Counted from the stretch's first letter, positions 1-9,090 are shown. The stretch: 48,421 nt of DNA from GCA-002700125 sp964434385 (GCA_964434385.1 CAYSUW010000010.1:1-48421); one strand, 5' to 3'. Translations and numbers: made by a program. The notes: generated from the sequence alone by a model not told the origin.

Positions 1-100
1 TAAATTGACAAAATTAATTATTTTAGGAATTTTATAGTTTTCCATATTAGATTTTAATTATTTTTTTTCTCTCTTAATAAATTTGATATTATTATGAGTA

Positions 101-676
101 ATGTTCAGTAACAATTTTAATCTTATTAATCCTATAGCATTTGTTGATGTTGCTTCTACAAGTTTAGAATTAACCAAAGCTAGAATTGTAAGAATATCAG
201 TTTTGAAAGTTAGTTCTAGTGGTTCCAAGCAATTTAAGTCTCATTTGATTAATCCTCAATGTGAAATCCCAGAAGAAGCAACAATGATTCATCTAATAAG
301 AGATGAAGATGTAAAGAATGCAAAACCTTTTAATGTTTATGCTAAGTCTCTTTCGAAGTATTTATCGGGATGTGATTTGATAGGGTTTGGCATTAAGAGG
401 TATGGGCTACCTTTAATAAGAAAAGAGTTTAGAAGATCAAAAATTTATTTTCCTGTGAGAAACAGAATTGTAGTTGATTTAATGCAGATTTATCACCAAG
501 TTGAGCCAAGAAATTTTATTGCTGCATTTAATAGATTTGCAGGTTCTGATATTCCTCTTCAGAGTGAACCCAGAAAGAGAGTTGAAGGAATGGTAAAAAT
601 TTTAAAAGGTCAATTGAAAGATTTCCCTGAAATTCCAAGAACAACTAACGGAATATCTAAATGGAGTAGATATTAA
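101..676 (+). CDS. DnaQ-like (DEDDh) 3'-5' exonuclease-fold protein, catalytic residues lost
   Basis: A 191-residue protein that follows the DEDDh exonuclease (RNase T/DnaQ) fold along its length. The Exo I region is FVDVAST at residues 14-20, where an active enzyme has D-x-E-T; D16 is kept but Glu is Ala18. The Exo II region is GFGIKRYGLPL at 95-105, where the family usually has GFNxxxFDLPL; Asn is Gly97 and the metal-binding Asp is Gly102. In Exo III the general-base His and final Asp align with Ser155 and Arg160. The conserved segments around these sites (PEEAT-IH, DEDVKNA, YHQVEPRN) remain, so the fold is probably intact. The reading frame is uninterrupted, so this is better called a pseudoenzyme than a pseudogene. 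Nuclease activity is unlikely; a nucleic-acid or protein-binding role is inference. It lies convergent to 685-1185. Confidence 0.75.
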   Translation: MFSNNFNLINPIAFVDVASTSLELTKARIVRISVLKVSSSGSKQFKSHLINPQCEIPEEATMIHLIRDEDVKNAKPFNVYAKSLSKYLSGCDLIGFGIKRYGLPLIRKEFRRSKIYFPVRNRIVVDLMQIYHQVEPRNFIAAFNRFAGSDIPLQSEPRKRVEGMVKILKGQLKDFPEIPRTTNGISKWSRY

Positions 677-684
677 TTTAATTA

Positions 685-1185
685 TTATAAAGAGGGGATA
701 GGATTTTTTCTTATTTTCGGTGTTTCTTTAAATTCTATTTCTACGCAGGGCATCTGATTAAGAATTCGTTTTGCAAACCAGAATGGTCCCCACCAAGGAA
801 GTTTAAATTTTTTGTTCAATTTTATAATTTTTGTGCTTATTTGCATGATAAATCTAGGGTACCCTGGTCTTTTAGACCAACGTTCGATGTAGTTTAAAAT
901 ATAGGTGATTCTTTCTTCTTGATTTTCCACAATTCTAGCTTTAGATGAAATGTCCCATTTAGGTTCTAATTCAACAGTATGAAGTATCACATTATCATTA
1001 GCTTTCATGTTTGCGACCCAATCTCTTTTTCCTGGATATCCTGAGAGATAAATTTTTTTATATCCATCCCAATAATATGTTAATTCTACAATTCTTGAAT
1101 TTTTGGTTTTCCTGCCTTTTATAGAAATTCTTATTAAGAAACTATCGTTTAGAGTTTTTTCAAGTTCTTTGGGGATTTCTAGCAT
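685..1185 (-). CDS. DUF385 / deazaflavin-dependent nitroreductase-like protein
   Basis: A 166-residue protein with the split-barrel pattern of the F420-dependent nitroreductase/quinone reductase (DUF385) family: GRKTKNSRIVELTYYWDG near residues 24-41, then IYLSGYPGKRDWVANMKAND near 45-64, matching the family's GRKSG...R and G-x-rdW-x-NL blocks. It lacks a signal peptide; a hydrophobic WWGPFWFAKRI stretch lies near 130-140. The start codon overlaps the stop of the upstream dehydrogenase by one base (TAATG), so it is translationally coupled and is the last gene of the long minus-strand cluster. Family membership is judged from motifs only. The cofactor (F420, FMN or none) and the substrate cannot be read from the sequence. 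Confidence 0.55.
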   Translation of the reverse strand: MLEIPKELEKTLNDSFLIRISIKGRKTKNSRIVELTYYWDGYKKIYLSGYPGKRDWVANMKANDNVILHTVELEPKWDISSKARIVENQEERITYILNYIERWSKRPGYPRFIMQISTKIIKLNKKFKLPWWGPFWFAKRILNQMPCVEIEFKETPKIRKNPIPSL

Positions 1186-2174
1186 TAAACTACTCCATTT
1201 CTTAGTTCTTCATTCCCCAGACTAAGTATAGAAAGATTCTCTAGCAGTATATCAATGATATTTTCTTCATACATTCTTGTTTCTCCACCACTATGAGGAG
1301 TAATAATGATATTATCTAAATCCCAGAATGGTGAGTTTTCTGGCAAAGGATCTTCATTGAAGTGATCTATAGCTGCGCCAGATATTTGACGTTTTTTCAA
1401 AGCAGTAATGAGATCTTGATCATTTACACAACCTCCTCTAGCAACATTAATAAGATAAGAAGAGTTTTTCATTTTATTGAGCAAACTAGAGTCAACAATA
1501 GATTTTGTTTCTTCTGTTAAAGGACAAGCTAGAACAAGAAAATCTGCTTTGGAAACTAGATGATTTAAATTACTAATCGGATGAACTTCATCTGCAGTTC
1601 CTTTTCCTAATTTGGGGTTTTGTCTTATTGCAGTTACATGCATATCAAATGCTTTTGCTATTCGTGCAATCCTAGAACCTATTTGTCCTAAACCCAGTAA
1701 AAGCATAGTCTTATTTTCAAGTTCATCTTCTCTGATTGCGGAATCTGATATCATTGGTCTCCAAAAATGTTTTTTTTGATTATCTCTTCCATCATGAAGT
1801 AACCTAGTGAAAGCTAATATCATTGATATAGCATGTTCGCTAACGGCATTCTTATTACAGCCTGATGCATTAGCTAGTTTGATTCCTCTAGATTTTAAAG
1901 CTTTAAGATCGAACTGATCGTATCCAGCACCTATAGATTGAATGAACTTAAGGTTTTTTGCTTTGTCAAGTAATTTGTTGTCCCACAATCCCGATATAGT
2001 TAACACTTCAAATTTACTTATATTTGACTTTAAGTTTTCGAAGTCCCAGAATTGCTGGAATTTTATTCCAGTATTTCTCTTTATGAATGTTTTTTCTAAT
2101 TCATATGCTACATGAGCAAAACAAATACCATTGTTAAATGTTTTTATAATTTGCGTATAAGATGTTGATTTCAT
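1185..2174 (-). CDS. D-isomer specific 2-hydroxyacid dehydrogenase
   Basis: A 329-residue NAD(P)-dependent dehydrogenase of the D-2-hydroxyacid family, which interconverts 2-keto acids and D-2-hydroxyacids. The nucleotide-binding motif GLGQIGSRIARIAKAFD is near residues 156-172. The catalytic arginine is in NVARGG, the glutamate in FNEDPLPENSP and the histidine in ITPHSGG. The length is typical. Its neighbours are a class V aminotransferase 10 bases upstream and the DUF385-like gene, whose start overlaps its stop, so it belongs to the catabolic cluster. It is the first of four family members in the window, with 16666-17643, serA and the formate dehydrogenase. The substrate is unknown; a keto acid made upstream in the same cluster is a reasonable guess. 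Confidence 0.88.
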   Translation of the reverse strand: MKSTSYTQIIKTFNNGICFAHVAYELEKTFIKRNTGIKFQQFWDFENLKSNISKFEVLTISGLWDNKLLDKAKNLKFIQSIGAGYDQFDLKALKSRGIKLANASGCNKNAVSEHAISMILAFTRLLHDGRDNQKKHFWRPMISDSAIREDELENKTMLLLGLGQIGSRIARIAKAFDMHVTAIRQNPKLGKGTADEVHPISNLNHLVSKADFLVLACPLTEETKSIVDSSLLNKMKNSSYLINVARGGCVNDQDLITALKKRQISGAAIDHFNEDPLPENSPFWDLDNIIITPHSGGETRMYEENIIDILLENLSILSLGNEELRNGVV

Positions 2175-2184
2175 TGTCGATAAT

Positions 2185-3351
2185 TTAATTTTTACTAGAA
2201 ATAATTGTTTTTAAAGAAGTTAATAATTTTTCTATTTCCTCTTCTAACATAAAAAATGGAATGCTTGCTCTAAGACCTTTAATTGAATCCAAGTTATGTT
2301 TTATATCAATATTATATTGAGTTTTTAATTGTTTCCCAATTTTGTGTTCGTCAAAATTTTCAAGTTTAAAAGTGACTAAAGGACCAGAAGACTGAGAATC
2401 ATAAGGCGTGAACATTTTTACTTCAGGGATTTTCATTAAACCATCTTTCAACATTTGTGTTAAAAATTTTGTTCGATCCCATATTGAATTAATTCCTATT
2501 TCAGATAAATAATCTAAACTGTAAGACCATGTATGAACTAACGGCCAGCACCATGGCCCAGATTCGAATTTCTTTGTATTTTGAGGTATTTTCATAGTTT
2601 TGCCTTCGTGAATTCCTACTCTTCCTGATACTATATCGTGTTGCAACCGATTTAATGAATTCTTATTAACATATAGCGCCCCAACAGAATATGGGCCAAA
2701 GGTCCATTTATAAGAAAGTATACTTGCAAAATCGCAATTCATTTCAGTTACATTTATGGGCATTGCTCCTACTGAATGAGCTAAATCAACGTAAGTAAGA
2801 ATAGATAGTTTTTTTGCAAAATCGCAAATATCTTTCGCAGGTAATTTATGGCCTGAGTCTGTAGTCACATGACTGAATGCAATTAGTTTAGTTTTTTTAG
2901 AGATTGCATTTTTGAATATTTCAATTTGTTCTGAAATATTATCAACTAAAGGAACCATTTTTAATTTTAATTTTCTAGAATCAGCAAGCATTTTGCATGG
3001 GTTTTCTATTGCAGCTTCATCAATAGTTAAAATTATTTCATCGTCTTCATTCCAGTTAATAGAATTGATAACTTTAAGAAACCCATCACTTACTCCCAGA
3101 GTTAAAGCTATTTCAGAATATTCAGCTCCAATAAATTTTGCTATATTTTTAACACTTTCTATTCTTCTAGGATTTTCTATTTCTGGGTACAGTAAATGCA
3201 TAGGTCCATTAATATATAGTTCTTCAAAATATTCATTCTGTTTATTCATTACAGGTGTTGGAATTGCACTAACAAAACCATTTTGAAACCATAATCTATT
3301 TTTAATGAGTGGAAAATCCTCTCTGATTTTTTTGATATCTTGATTAATCAT
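2185..3351 (-). CDS. Class V aminotransferase (PLP-dependent, isopenicillin-N-epimerase/desulfurase-like)
   Basis: A 388-residue PLP enzyme of fold type I, class V. The cofactor Asp and His are in YVDLAHSVGAMPI and the Schiff-base lysine is in LSYKWTFGPYSVGALYV, with the usual spacing. The N-terminus (residues about 1-30: REDFPLI then LWFQNGFVSAIP) resembles the epimerase/kynureninase-like branch. The start overlaps the end of the upstream amidohydrolase by 8 bases, which suggests coupled translation. Members of this class act as transaminases, epimerases, lyases or cysteine desulfurases. Nothing here points to Fe-S assembly, and the catabolic neighbours favour amino-compound breakdown, which is inference. 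Confidence 0.85.
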   Translation of the reverse strand: MINQDIKKIREDFPLIKNRLWFQNGFVSAIPTPVMNKQNEYFEELYINGPMHLLYPEIENPRRIESVKNIAKFIGAEYSEIALTLGVSDGFLKVINSINWNEDDEIILTIDEAAIENPCKMLADSRKLKLKMVPLVDNISEQIEIFKNAISKKTKLIAFSHVTTDSGHKLPAKDICDFAKKLSILTYVDLAHSVGAMPINVTEMNCDFASILSYKWTFGPYSVGALYVNKNSLNRLQHDIVSGRVGIHEGKTMKIPQNTKKFESGPWCWPLVHTWSYSLDYLSEIGINSIWDRTKFLTQMLKDGLMKIPEVKMFTPYDSQSSGPLVTFKLENFDEHKIGKQLKTQYNIDIKHNLDSIKGLRASIPFFMLEEEIEKLLTSLKTIISSKN

Positions 3352-4633
3352 TCACTACTAATTTGTGATTAAATTTTAGTATTTTTCCATCTAAAATTAC
3401 TGAATTTGGATTATTTAGATTTCTTATATTGATGCTTGGATCTTTTTCAAAAGATATGAGATCTGCATTCAATCCTGCTTTAATATTTCCCACCTTGTTA
3501 TTAATTCCTAACCCTTCAGCATTATTACTTGTAATTGATTGAATTCCTTCCCAAGGGCTAAATCCTAAATTCTCCACAGTGAACCATGCTGTAGCTGGTG
3601 TATTATCAAAATGAGCATGAGCCATTCCAACATCCAGCCCACCTAAGAATTTAACTCCTTTATCATGCATGTCCAATAATATTTCTGTTCTTCTCTTGTC
3701 ATGTTCTGGTTCTTTTTCACTTACATCCCCACTTACGTCCGTATCAGTCCAATTTGGCATTTGATAGTCAGGTGCATTTTCACGCCGTAAAAGAGTTAAT
3801 CCTCCTCCAGGATCCACCCAAATATTTTTTTCAGCCATTTTTTTTGTAATTTCTTTATCATAATCTTCTCCATTTTCAGAGTTTTCAGAAAGCCAACTTG
3901 AATGGATAATATGTTTTACTCCTGCATCAACACACTGTTTAATTGATTCTGTAGCGTGAGCATGTGCTGCTATAGGTATTCCCAATCTTTCAGTTTCTAC
4001 AACAGCAGCTTTTATAATTTCTGAAGTATATTGAGCTTTATATCTATTAGACCTAGGGGTAAATCCTCCTCCTGATGCCATAATTTTTATAATTTTAGCT
4101 CCTAATTTAATCTGTCGTCTGATAGCTTTCAAAACTTCTTCTTTAGTATCAGCTTCAGTCGCAAAGAAATGACAATGACCTGCAGTAGTTGTAATAGGAG
4201 TTCCGCTTAAAATAAGTTTTGGTCCATGAATGATATTTGATTCAATAGAGTTTTTTATGGAGAAAGCGATTTCATTTTTGCTTCCAAGATCTCTCAAAGT
4301 AGTTACTCCAGAATATACAGCAGTGGAAAGATTGTTAGCTGCTCTAATTAATTGAGAATCATTATTCTCACTGGTTGCCAAATTAAAGGTATCTTTTGTT
4401 CCCGCACAATGCATATGAGCATGAGTTTCAATTAACCCTGGAATTAGGAATACTTTCCCTAAATTTATCACTTCATGGGTTTGGTCTATATCTTTGGGTA
4501 ATTTGTTGTTGTGTAGAATATCCGAAATAAGATTATTTTCTACTATAACAGCATGATCTTTTAACCAATCATTTGTTTGAGAATTTGAAATAAATGAAGA
4601 CTTGAAAATCCTCTTTGTTGTTGTTCGGGACAT
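3344..4633 (-). CDS. Amidohydrolase family protein (imidazolonepropionase/prolidase-like)
   Basis: A 429-residue metal-dependent hydrolase of the amidohydrolase superfamily. The HxH metal pair is H71/H73 in IETHAHMH, K183 in KIIKIMASGGG fits the carboxylated lysine, further histidines lie at 224-226 (AAHAHA) and 244, and a late Asp is in GGLDVGMAHAHF. The N- and C-terminal beta-sandwich halves are present (start VENNLIS; end GLNADLISFEKDP), so the protein looks complete. No signal peptide is seen, so it should be cytoplasmic. It probably hydrolyses a cyclic amide, a dipeptide or an N-acyl compound. It is followed by an overlapping aminotransferase, so hydrolysis then transamination is a plausible but unproven sequence. 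The ribosome site is weak. Confidence 0.85.
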   Translation of the reverse strand: MSRTTTKRIFKSSFISNSQTNDWLKDHAVIVENNLISDILHNNKLPKDIDQTHEVINLGKVFLIPGLIETHAHMHCAGTKDTFNLATSENNDSQLIRAANNLSTAVYSGVTTLRDLGSKNEIAFSIKNSIESNIIHGPKLILSGTPITTTAGHCHFFATEADTKEEVLKAIRRQIKLGAKIIKIMASGGGFTPRSNRYKAQYTSEIIKAAVVETERLGIPIAAHAHATESIKQCVDAGVKHIIHSSWLSENSENGEDYDKEITKKMAEKNIWVDPGGGLTLLRRENAPDYQMPNWTDTDVSGDVSEKEPEHDKRRTEILLDMHDKGVKFLGGLDVGMAHAHFDNTPATAWFTVENLGFSPWEGIQSITSNNAEGLGINNKVGNIKAGLNADLISFEKDPSINIRNLNNPNSVILDGKILKFNHKLVVND

Positions 4634-4667
4634 TTTGTTACTTTATTTAATTTTTAGATAATTAAAA

Positions 4668-5663
4668 TTAGGCACATTCAGGGAATTCACCATCCCATCT
4701 TCCAAAAGGAACATCTACGTCACCACCTTCTTGATTTAATGTAGCCATGATATTTCTTGTTTTCATCCAAGTATCTTTCCACTTATTAGCATCCCTAAAT
4801 TCTTTTTCAGGGTTTTCTTTACTTCTTGCTATAAACCCTGGAAATATTTCTCTTCCTGTAGGTTGTCCAGTGGGGTTATATCTCAAGTCAAAACTCCATC
4901 TGATATTATCACTAACATTAGATAGCGAGCCATGAACTGTTCTTTTATGTAAAATAACAACACCGCCTCTCTCCATAGGAACTGGTACAGCTCCATCTGA
5001 ATCAAAAAGATGTTCAGGAATTTCTCTTACTCCTGGAATTTTATAATCATTACAATGCGTTAATAATTCACCTTTATGACTCCCAGGAACTACCTTTAAG
5101 GGTCCTGATTCTACTGGAGCATCTAATAATGGGAACCAAACAGTTATCATATTTGTTTCATCAGCTTCTTCTGTAACTACTCCATGATCTTGATGCCAAA
5201 TAGTAGCACCAAGGATAGATTGACCATGTTCGTTCTTGGGGATTTCTCTTTCAGGTGGCTTGATTCTTACATGTTGAACAGGATTTGAATATACTTCTGG
5301 TCCTATTATAGATTCTACAACGTCTAGAATCTGTTCATTCACTAAAGCATTGAATACAGCTGGTCCAAACCAACAAGGAGTGTCTTCTTTTACTCCTTGA
5401 AAAGGAAGGGAAAAATCAAAATAGCCTGCATGATTTTCGTGTGTTTCTTGCATAATTTTAGTTAGTTTTTTACCAAAAGGAAGTTCTTCAAATTTTGATG
5501 AAATCTTTCCTTTTTCGAATAGTTCTTCAGCAAGATTATCAAGTACTCCCTGATATTCTCCTATTATTGGATCTGTAACTTCATCTGGGTTAAAAACATT
5601 ATTCACTGGAAGAAATCCAAATTCTTCAAAATAGTTTAATTGCTCTTTGTTAAGCTTTCCCAT
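4668..5663 (-). CDS. Phytanoyl-CoA dioxygenase (PhyH) family Fe(II)/2-oxoglutarate oxygenase
   Basis: A 331-residue non-haem iron oxygenase. The facial triad is visible as H157-x-D159 (IWHQDHG) and H244 (RTVHGS), with the 2-oxoglutarate-binding arginine at R255 (NIRWSFDLRY). PGSHKGEL at 193-200 is a family hallmark. It is expected to hydroxylate an unactivated carbon using O2 and 2-oxoglutarate. An AGGAG ribosome site lies a few bases before the ATG, and the 64-base gap upstream holds a possible promoter. It sits between an enolase-superfamily gene and an amidohydrolase gene on the same strand, so an oxidative opening step for the imported substrate is a reasonable inference. The actual substrate is unknown. 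Confidence 0.9.
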   Translation of the reverse strand: MGKLNKEQLNYFEEFGFLPVNNVFNPDEVTDPIIGEYQGVLDNLAEELFEKGKISSKFEELPFGKKLTKIMQETHENHAGYFDFSLPFQGVKEDTPCWFGPAVFNALVNEQILDVVESIIGPEVYSNPVQHVRIKPPEREIPKNEHGQSILGATIWHQDHGVVTEEADETNMITVWFPLLDAPVESGPLKVVPGSHKGELLTHCNDYKIPGVREIPEHLFDSDGAVPVPMERGGVVILHKRTVHGSLSNVSDNIRWSFDLRYNPTGQPTGREIFPGFIARSKENPEKEFRDANKWKDTWMKTRNIMATLNQEGGDVDVPFGRWDGEFPECA

Positions 5664-5692
5664 TTTTGCTCCTGATTGAATATCTTGTTAAT

Positions 5693-5721
5693 AATTTATT
5701 TTTTTGATTTGTTTATGTCAA
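5693..5721 (-). promoter_or_regulatory. Candidate internal sigma70-type promoter for the PhyH gene
   Basis: On the minus strand a perfect TTGACA (5721-5716) is followed after 17 bases by TAAATT (5698-5693), which matches TATAAT at four of six positions. It lies in the 64-base gap between an enolase-superfamily gene and the dioxygenase gene, the longest clean intergenic gap inside the minus-strand cluster. AT-rich sequence makes chance matches common, so this is a candidate only. Confidence 0.4.
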
Positions 5722-5727
5722 TATTTT

Positions 5728-6903
5728 TTAAATATGAGCAGGTGTTCCATCCTCTAAGAAATATTCTTCTCTGTGCCAGTAATCACTTGAGATATAATCT
5801 TTTAAAAATTCGATATTTAAGTCTATTCCCCATCCTGCGCCTTGAGGTAAAGAAAAATGACCATCTTTTGTTTCAGGAGTGTTAATAACTATATTTTTTT
5901 CTATATCTGTCGGTCCTCTATGTTCCAATATCACGAAGTTTGGTGTGGAAAATGCGAAGTGAATATTTACCATAGTTGCAACTGGTCCCATTGGATTATG
6001 TGGTGCAATAGATAAATCATTCCCTTCAGCGTTAGCAGCAATTTTCTTTAATTCAAGCATTCCTCCAACCATACATATATCAGGGTTGAAAATATCTACA
6101 GCTTTTAGACTGATTAATTGACCAGTCTGCCATTTTGTAAATGTGCATTCTCCAGTGGCTAGTGGAACTTGGAATTTTTTTCTCAAATCTGCCATAGCTT
6201 GGTAATTTTCCATTCTTATAGGATCTTCTATGAATAAAGGTTTATATTGCCTTACAGTTTCTTCTATTTCTAATGTTTTTGAAGGTTCAAAAATTGCAGC
6301 ATGAGTGTCTAATGCTACATCGAAAGAATAGCCAAATTTTTCTCTAACAAGTTTCATTCTTTCTTCTGCAGCTGCCAATGCATCATTCCATAATAATGAT
6401 CTGAAATTAGATGGTAGAGGAGAAGTTTTTATAGCAGTTAAACCTCTGTCTATAGCTTTTTGTATTGCTTCACATAGTTCTTCAGGAGTATTTCCACCAG
6501 CACCATCATATCCTCTAACACGATCTCTAAATTGACCACCCAACAATTCATAAACTGGGGAATTAACTGATTTTCCTAGAATGTCCCATAGTGTCATCTC
6601 AATTGCACTTAATGCTGCCATTCCTGAAGATCCTGGGGGTATTCTTGCGCCTTGATACATCCTTGCCCAGAGATACTCTATTCTTCTAGGATCTTGTCCA
6701 ATTAATTGTTCTTCAAAATATTTTACCCAGTGTAAAGTTGCTGAATCGGGGCCTACGCAAAATGCCTCTCCAATTCCATATATGTCATTATCTGTAAAAG
6801 TTTTTACTAGTATAGTATTTCTAACACTAGTAGAAGAATTGTCTCCTTTGATTTTACCCCGAGCTCCTTTTAAAACGTAACATTCTATATTAGTAATTTT
6901 CAT
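5728..6903 (-). CDS. Enolase-superfamily sugar-acid dehydratase-like protein (paralog A)
   Basis: A 391-residue mandelate racemase/muconate lactonizing enzyme family protein with capping domain and TIM barrel complete. Metal ligands are D199 (DTHA), E226 (FIEDP) and E252 (TGEC), with D275 (NPD) and H302 (APHNPMGP) as the Asp-His pair; K159 (IKTS) ends the third barrel strand. The D-x-H form at 199-201 is typical of the galactonate/mannonate dehydratase-like branch. The expected reaction is abstraction of a proton alpha to a carboxylate, probably with loss of water. A strong AAAGGAG site lies 12 bases after the stop of paralog B. A and B share segments such as GG-TPEEL and AxKxSPxP, so they look like an old tandem duplication. 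Confidence 0.9.
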   Translation of the reverse strand: MKITNIECYVLKGARGKIKGDNSSTSVRNTILVKTFTDNDIYGIGEAFCVGPDSATLHWVKYFEEQLIGQDPRRIEYLWARMYQGARIPPGSSGMAALSAIEMTLWDILGKSVNSPVYELLGGQFRDRVRGYDGAGGNTPEELCEAIQKAIDRGLTAIKTSPLPSNFRSLLWNDALAAAEERMKLVREKFGYSFDVALDTHAAIFEPSKTLEIEETVRQYKPLFIEDPIRMENYQAMADLRKKFQVPLATGECTFTKWQTGQLISLKAVDIFNPDICMVGGMLELKKIAANAEGNDLSIAPHNPMGPVATMVNIHFAFSTPNFVILEHRGPTDIEKNIVINTPETKDGHFSLPQGAGWGIDLNIEFLKDYISSDYWHREEYFLEDGTPAHI

Positions 6904-6915
6904 TTTGGCTCCTTT

Positions 6916-8121
6916 TTACATAAATGCTGGTGCGCCTTGGCTATCAGTAGGAAAACCTCTATGCCAAGTACCCGGTGGTGTTGCTTTTACTCTATCAAAA
7001 TCTATTTCCATTCCTAAGCCTGGTTCCTCAGGTAAATCAAAATAACCATTTTTAGGCACCCAAACATTTTTTGCATACATAGCACTAAGTTGTTTTTGGT
7101 CACTGTGGAATTCAAGAATCTTGAAATTAGGAATATTGGCTGCTAAATGTACAGAAGCTGCAGTTGAAATCAAGCCAATTGGATTATGAGGTGCCACAGT
7201 TACGTAATGCATTTCTGCTATAGATGACATTTTTTTCATTTCTAGAATTCCACCACAAATTAGAACGTCTGGCTGTATAATATCTACAGCTCCAAGTTCC
7301 ATTAATTGCGCAAAAGTTTGAATGCTATACAAGCACTCTCCTGTAGCTAATGGGGCATTTAGTTCTCCTCTAAGTCTAGCTGTAGTAGTTAAATTATGGG
7401 GAGTAACAGGTTCTTCGTAGAATAGTAACCTATATTGAGATAACTCTCTTACTAATTGGTTAGCTTTTACAGCATCCCTAAAAACCGCATGTATATCTAT
7501 AGCTATTTCTGGTCCTGTTCCCACTGCATCTCTTACTGCTGCGAGTCTTTCAGATGATAGTCTGATCACATCATTCCAAGGCAAATTTTGCCAAACTGGA
7601 ACATAATATTGCTTGCTGGCTCTATAATCAGAAGGGCTGAATTGCTTACTACCTACGACACCTGCAGGGAATGGGCTCATTTTAAATGCAGTATAGCCTT
7701 CTTCCATTAGCTTTAATGCATTTTCTTTTAATTCTTCTGGGGTATCTCCTCCAAGACCATGATATGCTCGTACTTTATCTCTAACATTTCCTCCTAAGAG
7801 AGCATGAACAGGGAGTCCTTTGGATTTTCCTAAGATATCCCAAAGAGCTATTTCTATTCCTGATAATGCTGCGTAAGAAATGTTACCTAATACAAATCTC
7901 ATAGTATTTTTAGCTCTTCTCATAAGCCATTCTATTCTTGTTGGGTCTTGCCCTATGAACCATTCCTTCATGTCTTCTAAGGCTCCGAGCACTCCATTGT
8001 CAGGTCCTACATTATAAGGAGCACCAACTCCAGTAACACCTTCATCTGTTAAGACTCTTAAGAAAGTGTAATTTCTATTTCCTGGATTAGTAATATAAAA
8101 CTCTATGTCTCTTATTTTCAT
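6916..8121 (-). CDS. Enolase-superfamily sugar-acid dehydratase-like protein (paralog B)
   Basis: A 401-residue member of the mandelate racemase group. The capping-domain signature SGIEIALWDILGKSKGLPV is at about 87-104. Metal ligands are D209 (DIHA), E236 (YEEP) and E262 (TGEC), with D285 (QPD) and H312 (APHNPIG) and the lysine of AFKMSPFP at 147. It carries a longer loop after that lysine (about 152-185) than paralog A. It lies 20 bases after paralog C and 12 before A on one strand, so three relatives are probably co-transcribed. The different loops around the active site suggest related but distinct sugar-acid substrates; that is inference. Confidence 0.9.
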   Translation of the reverse strand: MKIRDIEFYITNPGNRNYTFLRVLTDEGVTGVGAPYNVGPDNGVLGALEDMKEWFIGQDPTRIEWLMRRAKNTMRFVLGNISYAALSGIEIALWDILGKSKGLPVHALLGGNVRDKVRAYHGLGGDTPEELKENALKLMEEGYTAFKMSPFPAGVVGSKQFSPSDYRASKQYYVPVWQNLPWNDVIRLSSERLAAVRDAVGTGPEIAIDIHAVFRDAVKANQLVRELSQYRLLFYEEPVTPHNLTTTARLRGELNAPLATGECLYSIQTFAQLMELGAVDIIQPDVLICGGILEMKKMSSIAEMHYVTVAPHNPIGLISTAASVHLAANIPNFKILEFHSDQKQLSAMYAKNVWVPKNGYFDLPEEPGLGMEIDFDRVKATPPGTWHRGFPTDSQGAPAFM

Positions 8122-8141
8122 TATTAAACTCTCAATAAATT

Positions 8142-8990
8142 TTATTTAAGTATTCGATTATTTAATTCTTTATCATTGAACTCGATCCCCAGACCAGGTC
8201 TGTCTTCAATGACTAAGCAACTATTTTTTATCTCTAATGGGTTTTTAAGAATATCATTTCTCCATGGAATGACTTCAGGAGACATAAACTCTTGAATAAG
8301 AGCGTTAGGAGAAGAGGCCATAACATGAGCAGCAGCCATAATTCCAACCGGTCCTTTAGTGTTATGAGGAGCTATTTTAACTTGATATGCTTCAGCCATT
8401 GAACACACTTTTTTCATTTCAGTAATTCCGCCTATATATACAATATCAGGTTGAGCTATATCTACACATTCATTTTCGAAAAATCTGTTGAATTGTTTCT
8501 TTGAAGTCAATCTTTCTGATCCTGCAATAGGTACTGAAGTTGATTTTCTAATGTGTGAATATGCTTTTATATCTTCAGGGCCTGTAGGTTCCTCAAGGAA
8601 TAAAAGATTATAAGGTTCAATTGTTTTAGCTACCTTAATTGCTGATGAAGGATCAAAAATGCCATGAGGGTCATCCATTAATATTATTTCATCTCCTAGT
8701 TCATCTCTTAGAACTTTGAATTTTTGTTCTATTTCATCAAGTTGTTTTTTAGAGACATCTGGTCCTAAATTTTCATGCATAGTTATTCCTGATTTTAAAG
8801 CATTAAAACCATGAGAAAGAGTTTTTTTAGCACTGTTTATCATAGTATTCAAATTTGAAGAACTAGAAAAATGTGAATATATTGGCACTTCTGCTGTTCT
8901 AGGTCCTCCTAGTAATGCACATACAGGTGTATTTAAAATTTTCCCTTTTAAATCCCATAAGGCTTGATCAATTCCACTTATGGCACTGGT
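8142..8990 (-). CDS. Enolase-superfamily protein (paralog C), 5' end lost in assembly gap
   Basis: The gene runs off the edge of the 100-N gap at 8991, so its start is missing. An apparent GTG start at 8888 is false: the frame stays open for 34 more codons up to the gap and encodes the family's capping-domain signature (SAISGIDQALWDLKGK, then ALLGGPR). The visible part is about 282 residues; roughly 90-110 N-terminal residues should be missing. The barrel has the D-x-H metal site (DDPHG), LEEP, a GSE glutamate, QPD and the APHNTKGP histidine. The lysine region reads ALKSGI, unlike A and B. The C-terminus (RPGLGIEF) is complete. It is the first of three tandem enolase-superfamily genes. Confidence 0.85.
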   Translation of the reverse strand, partial: TSAISGIDQALWDLKGKILNTPVCALLGGPRTAEVPIYSHFSSSSNLNTMINSAKKTLSHGFNALKSGITMHENLGPDVSKKQLDEIEQKFKVLRDELGDEIILMDDPHGIFDPSSAIKVAKTIEPYNLLFLEEPTGPEDIKAYSHIRKSTSVPIAGSERLTSKKQFNRFFENECVDIAQPDIVYIGGITEMKKVCSMAEAYQVKIAPHNTKGPVGIMAAAHVMASSPNALIQEFMSPEVIPWRNDILKNPLEIKNSCLVIEDRPGLGIEFNDKELNNRILK

Positions 8991-9090
8991 NNNNNNNNNN
9001 NNNNNNNNNNNNNNNNNNNNNNNNNNNNNNNNNNNNNNNNNNNNNNNNNNNNNNNNNNNNNNNNNNNNNNNNNNNNNNNNNNNNNNNNNN
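8991..9090. other. Assembly gap, 100 N
   Basis: A run of exactly 100 unknown bases, which looks like a fixed-length scaffold placeholder. It separates the 3' end of a permease gene from the truncated 5' part of enolase paralog C. The missing enolase N-terminus alone needs roughly 270-330 bases, so the true gap must be longer. Whole genes, such as the ABC ATPases, could be hidden here. Confidence 0.97.

Noticed and set aside
1..33. TTGACA at 5-10 as a promoter for the exonuclease-like gene
   Set aside because: No -10-like sequence at 16-18 bases spacing; the nearest TATAGT is 22 bases away.
2912..3286. Plus-strand open frame of 124 codons opposite the class V aminotransferase
   Set aside because: It lies wholly inside a well-supported minus-strand gene, has no family motifs and a low-complexity composition; it is a shadow frame.
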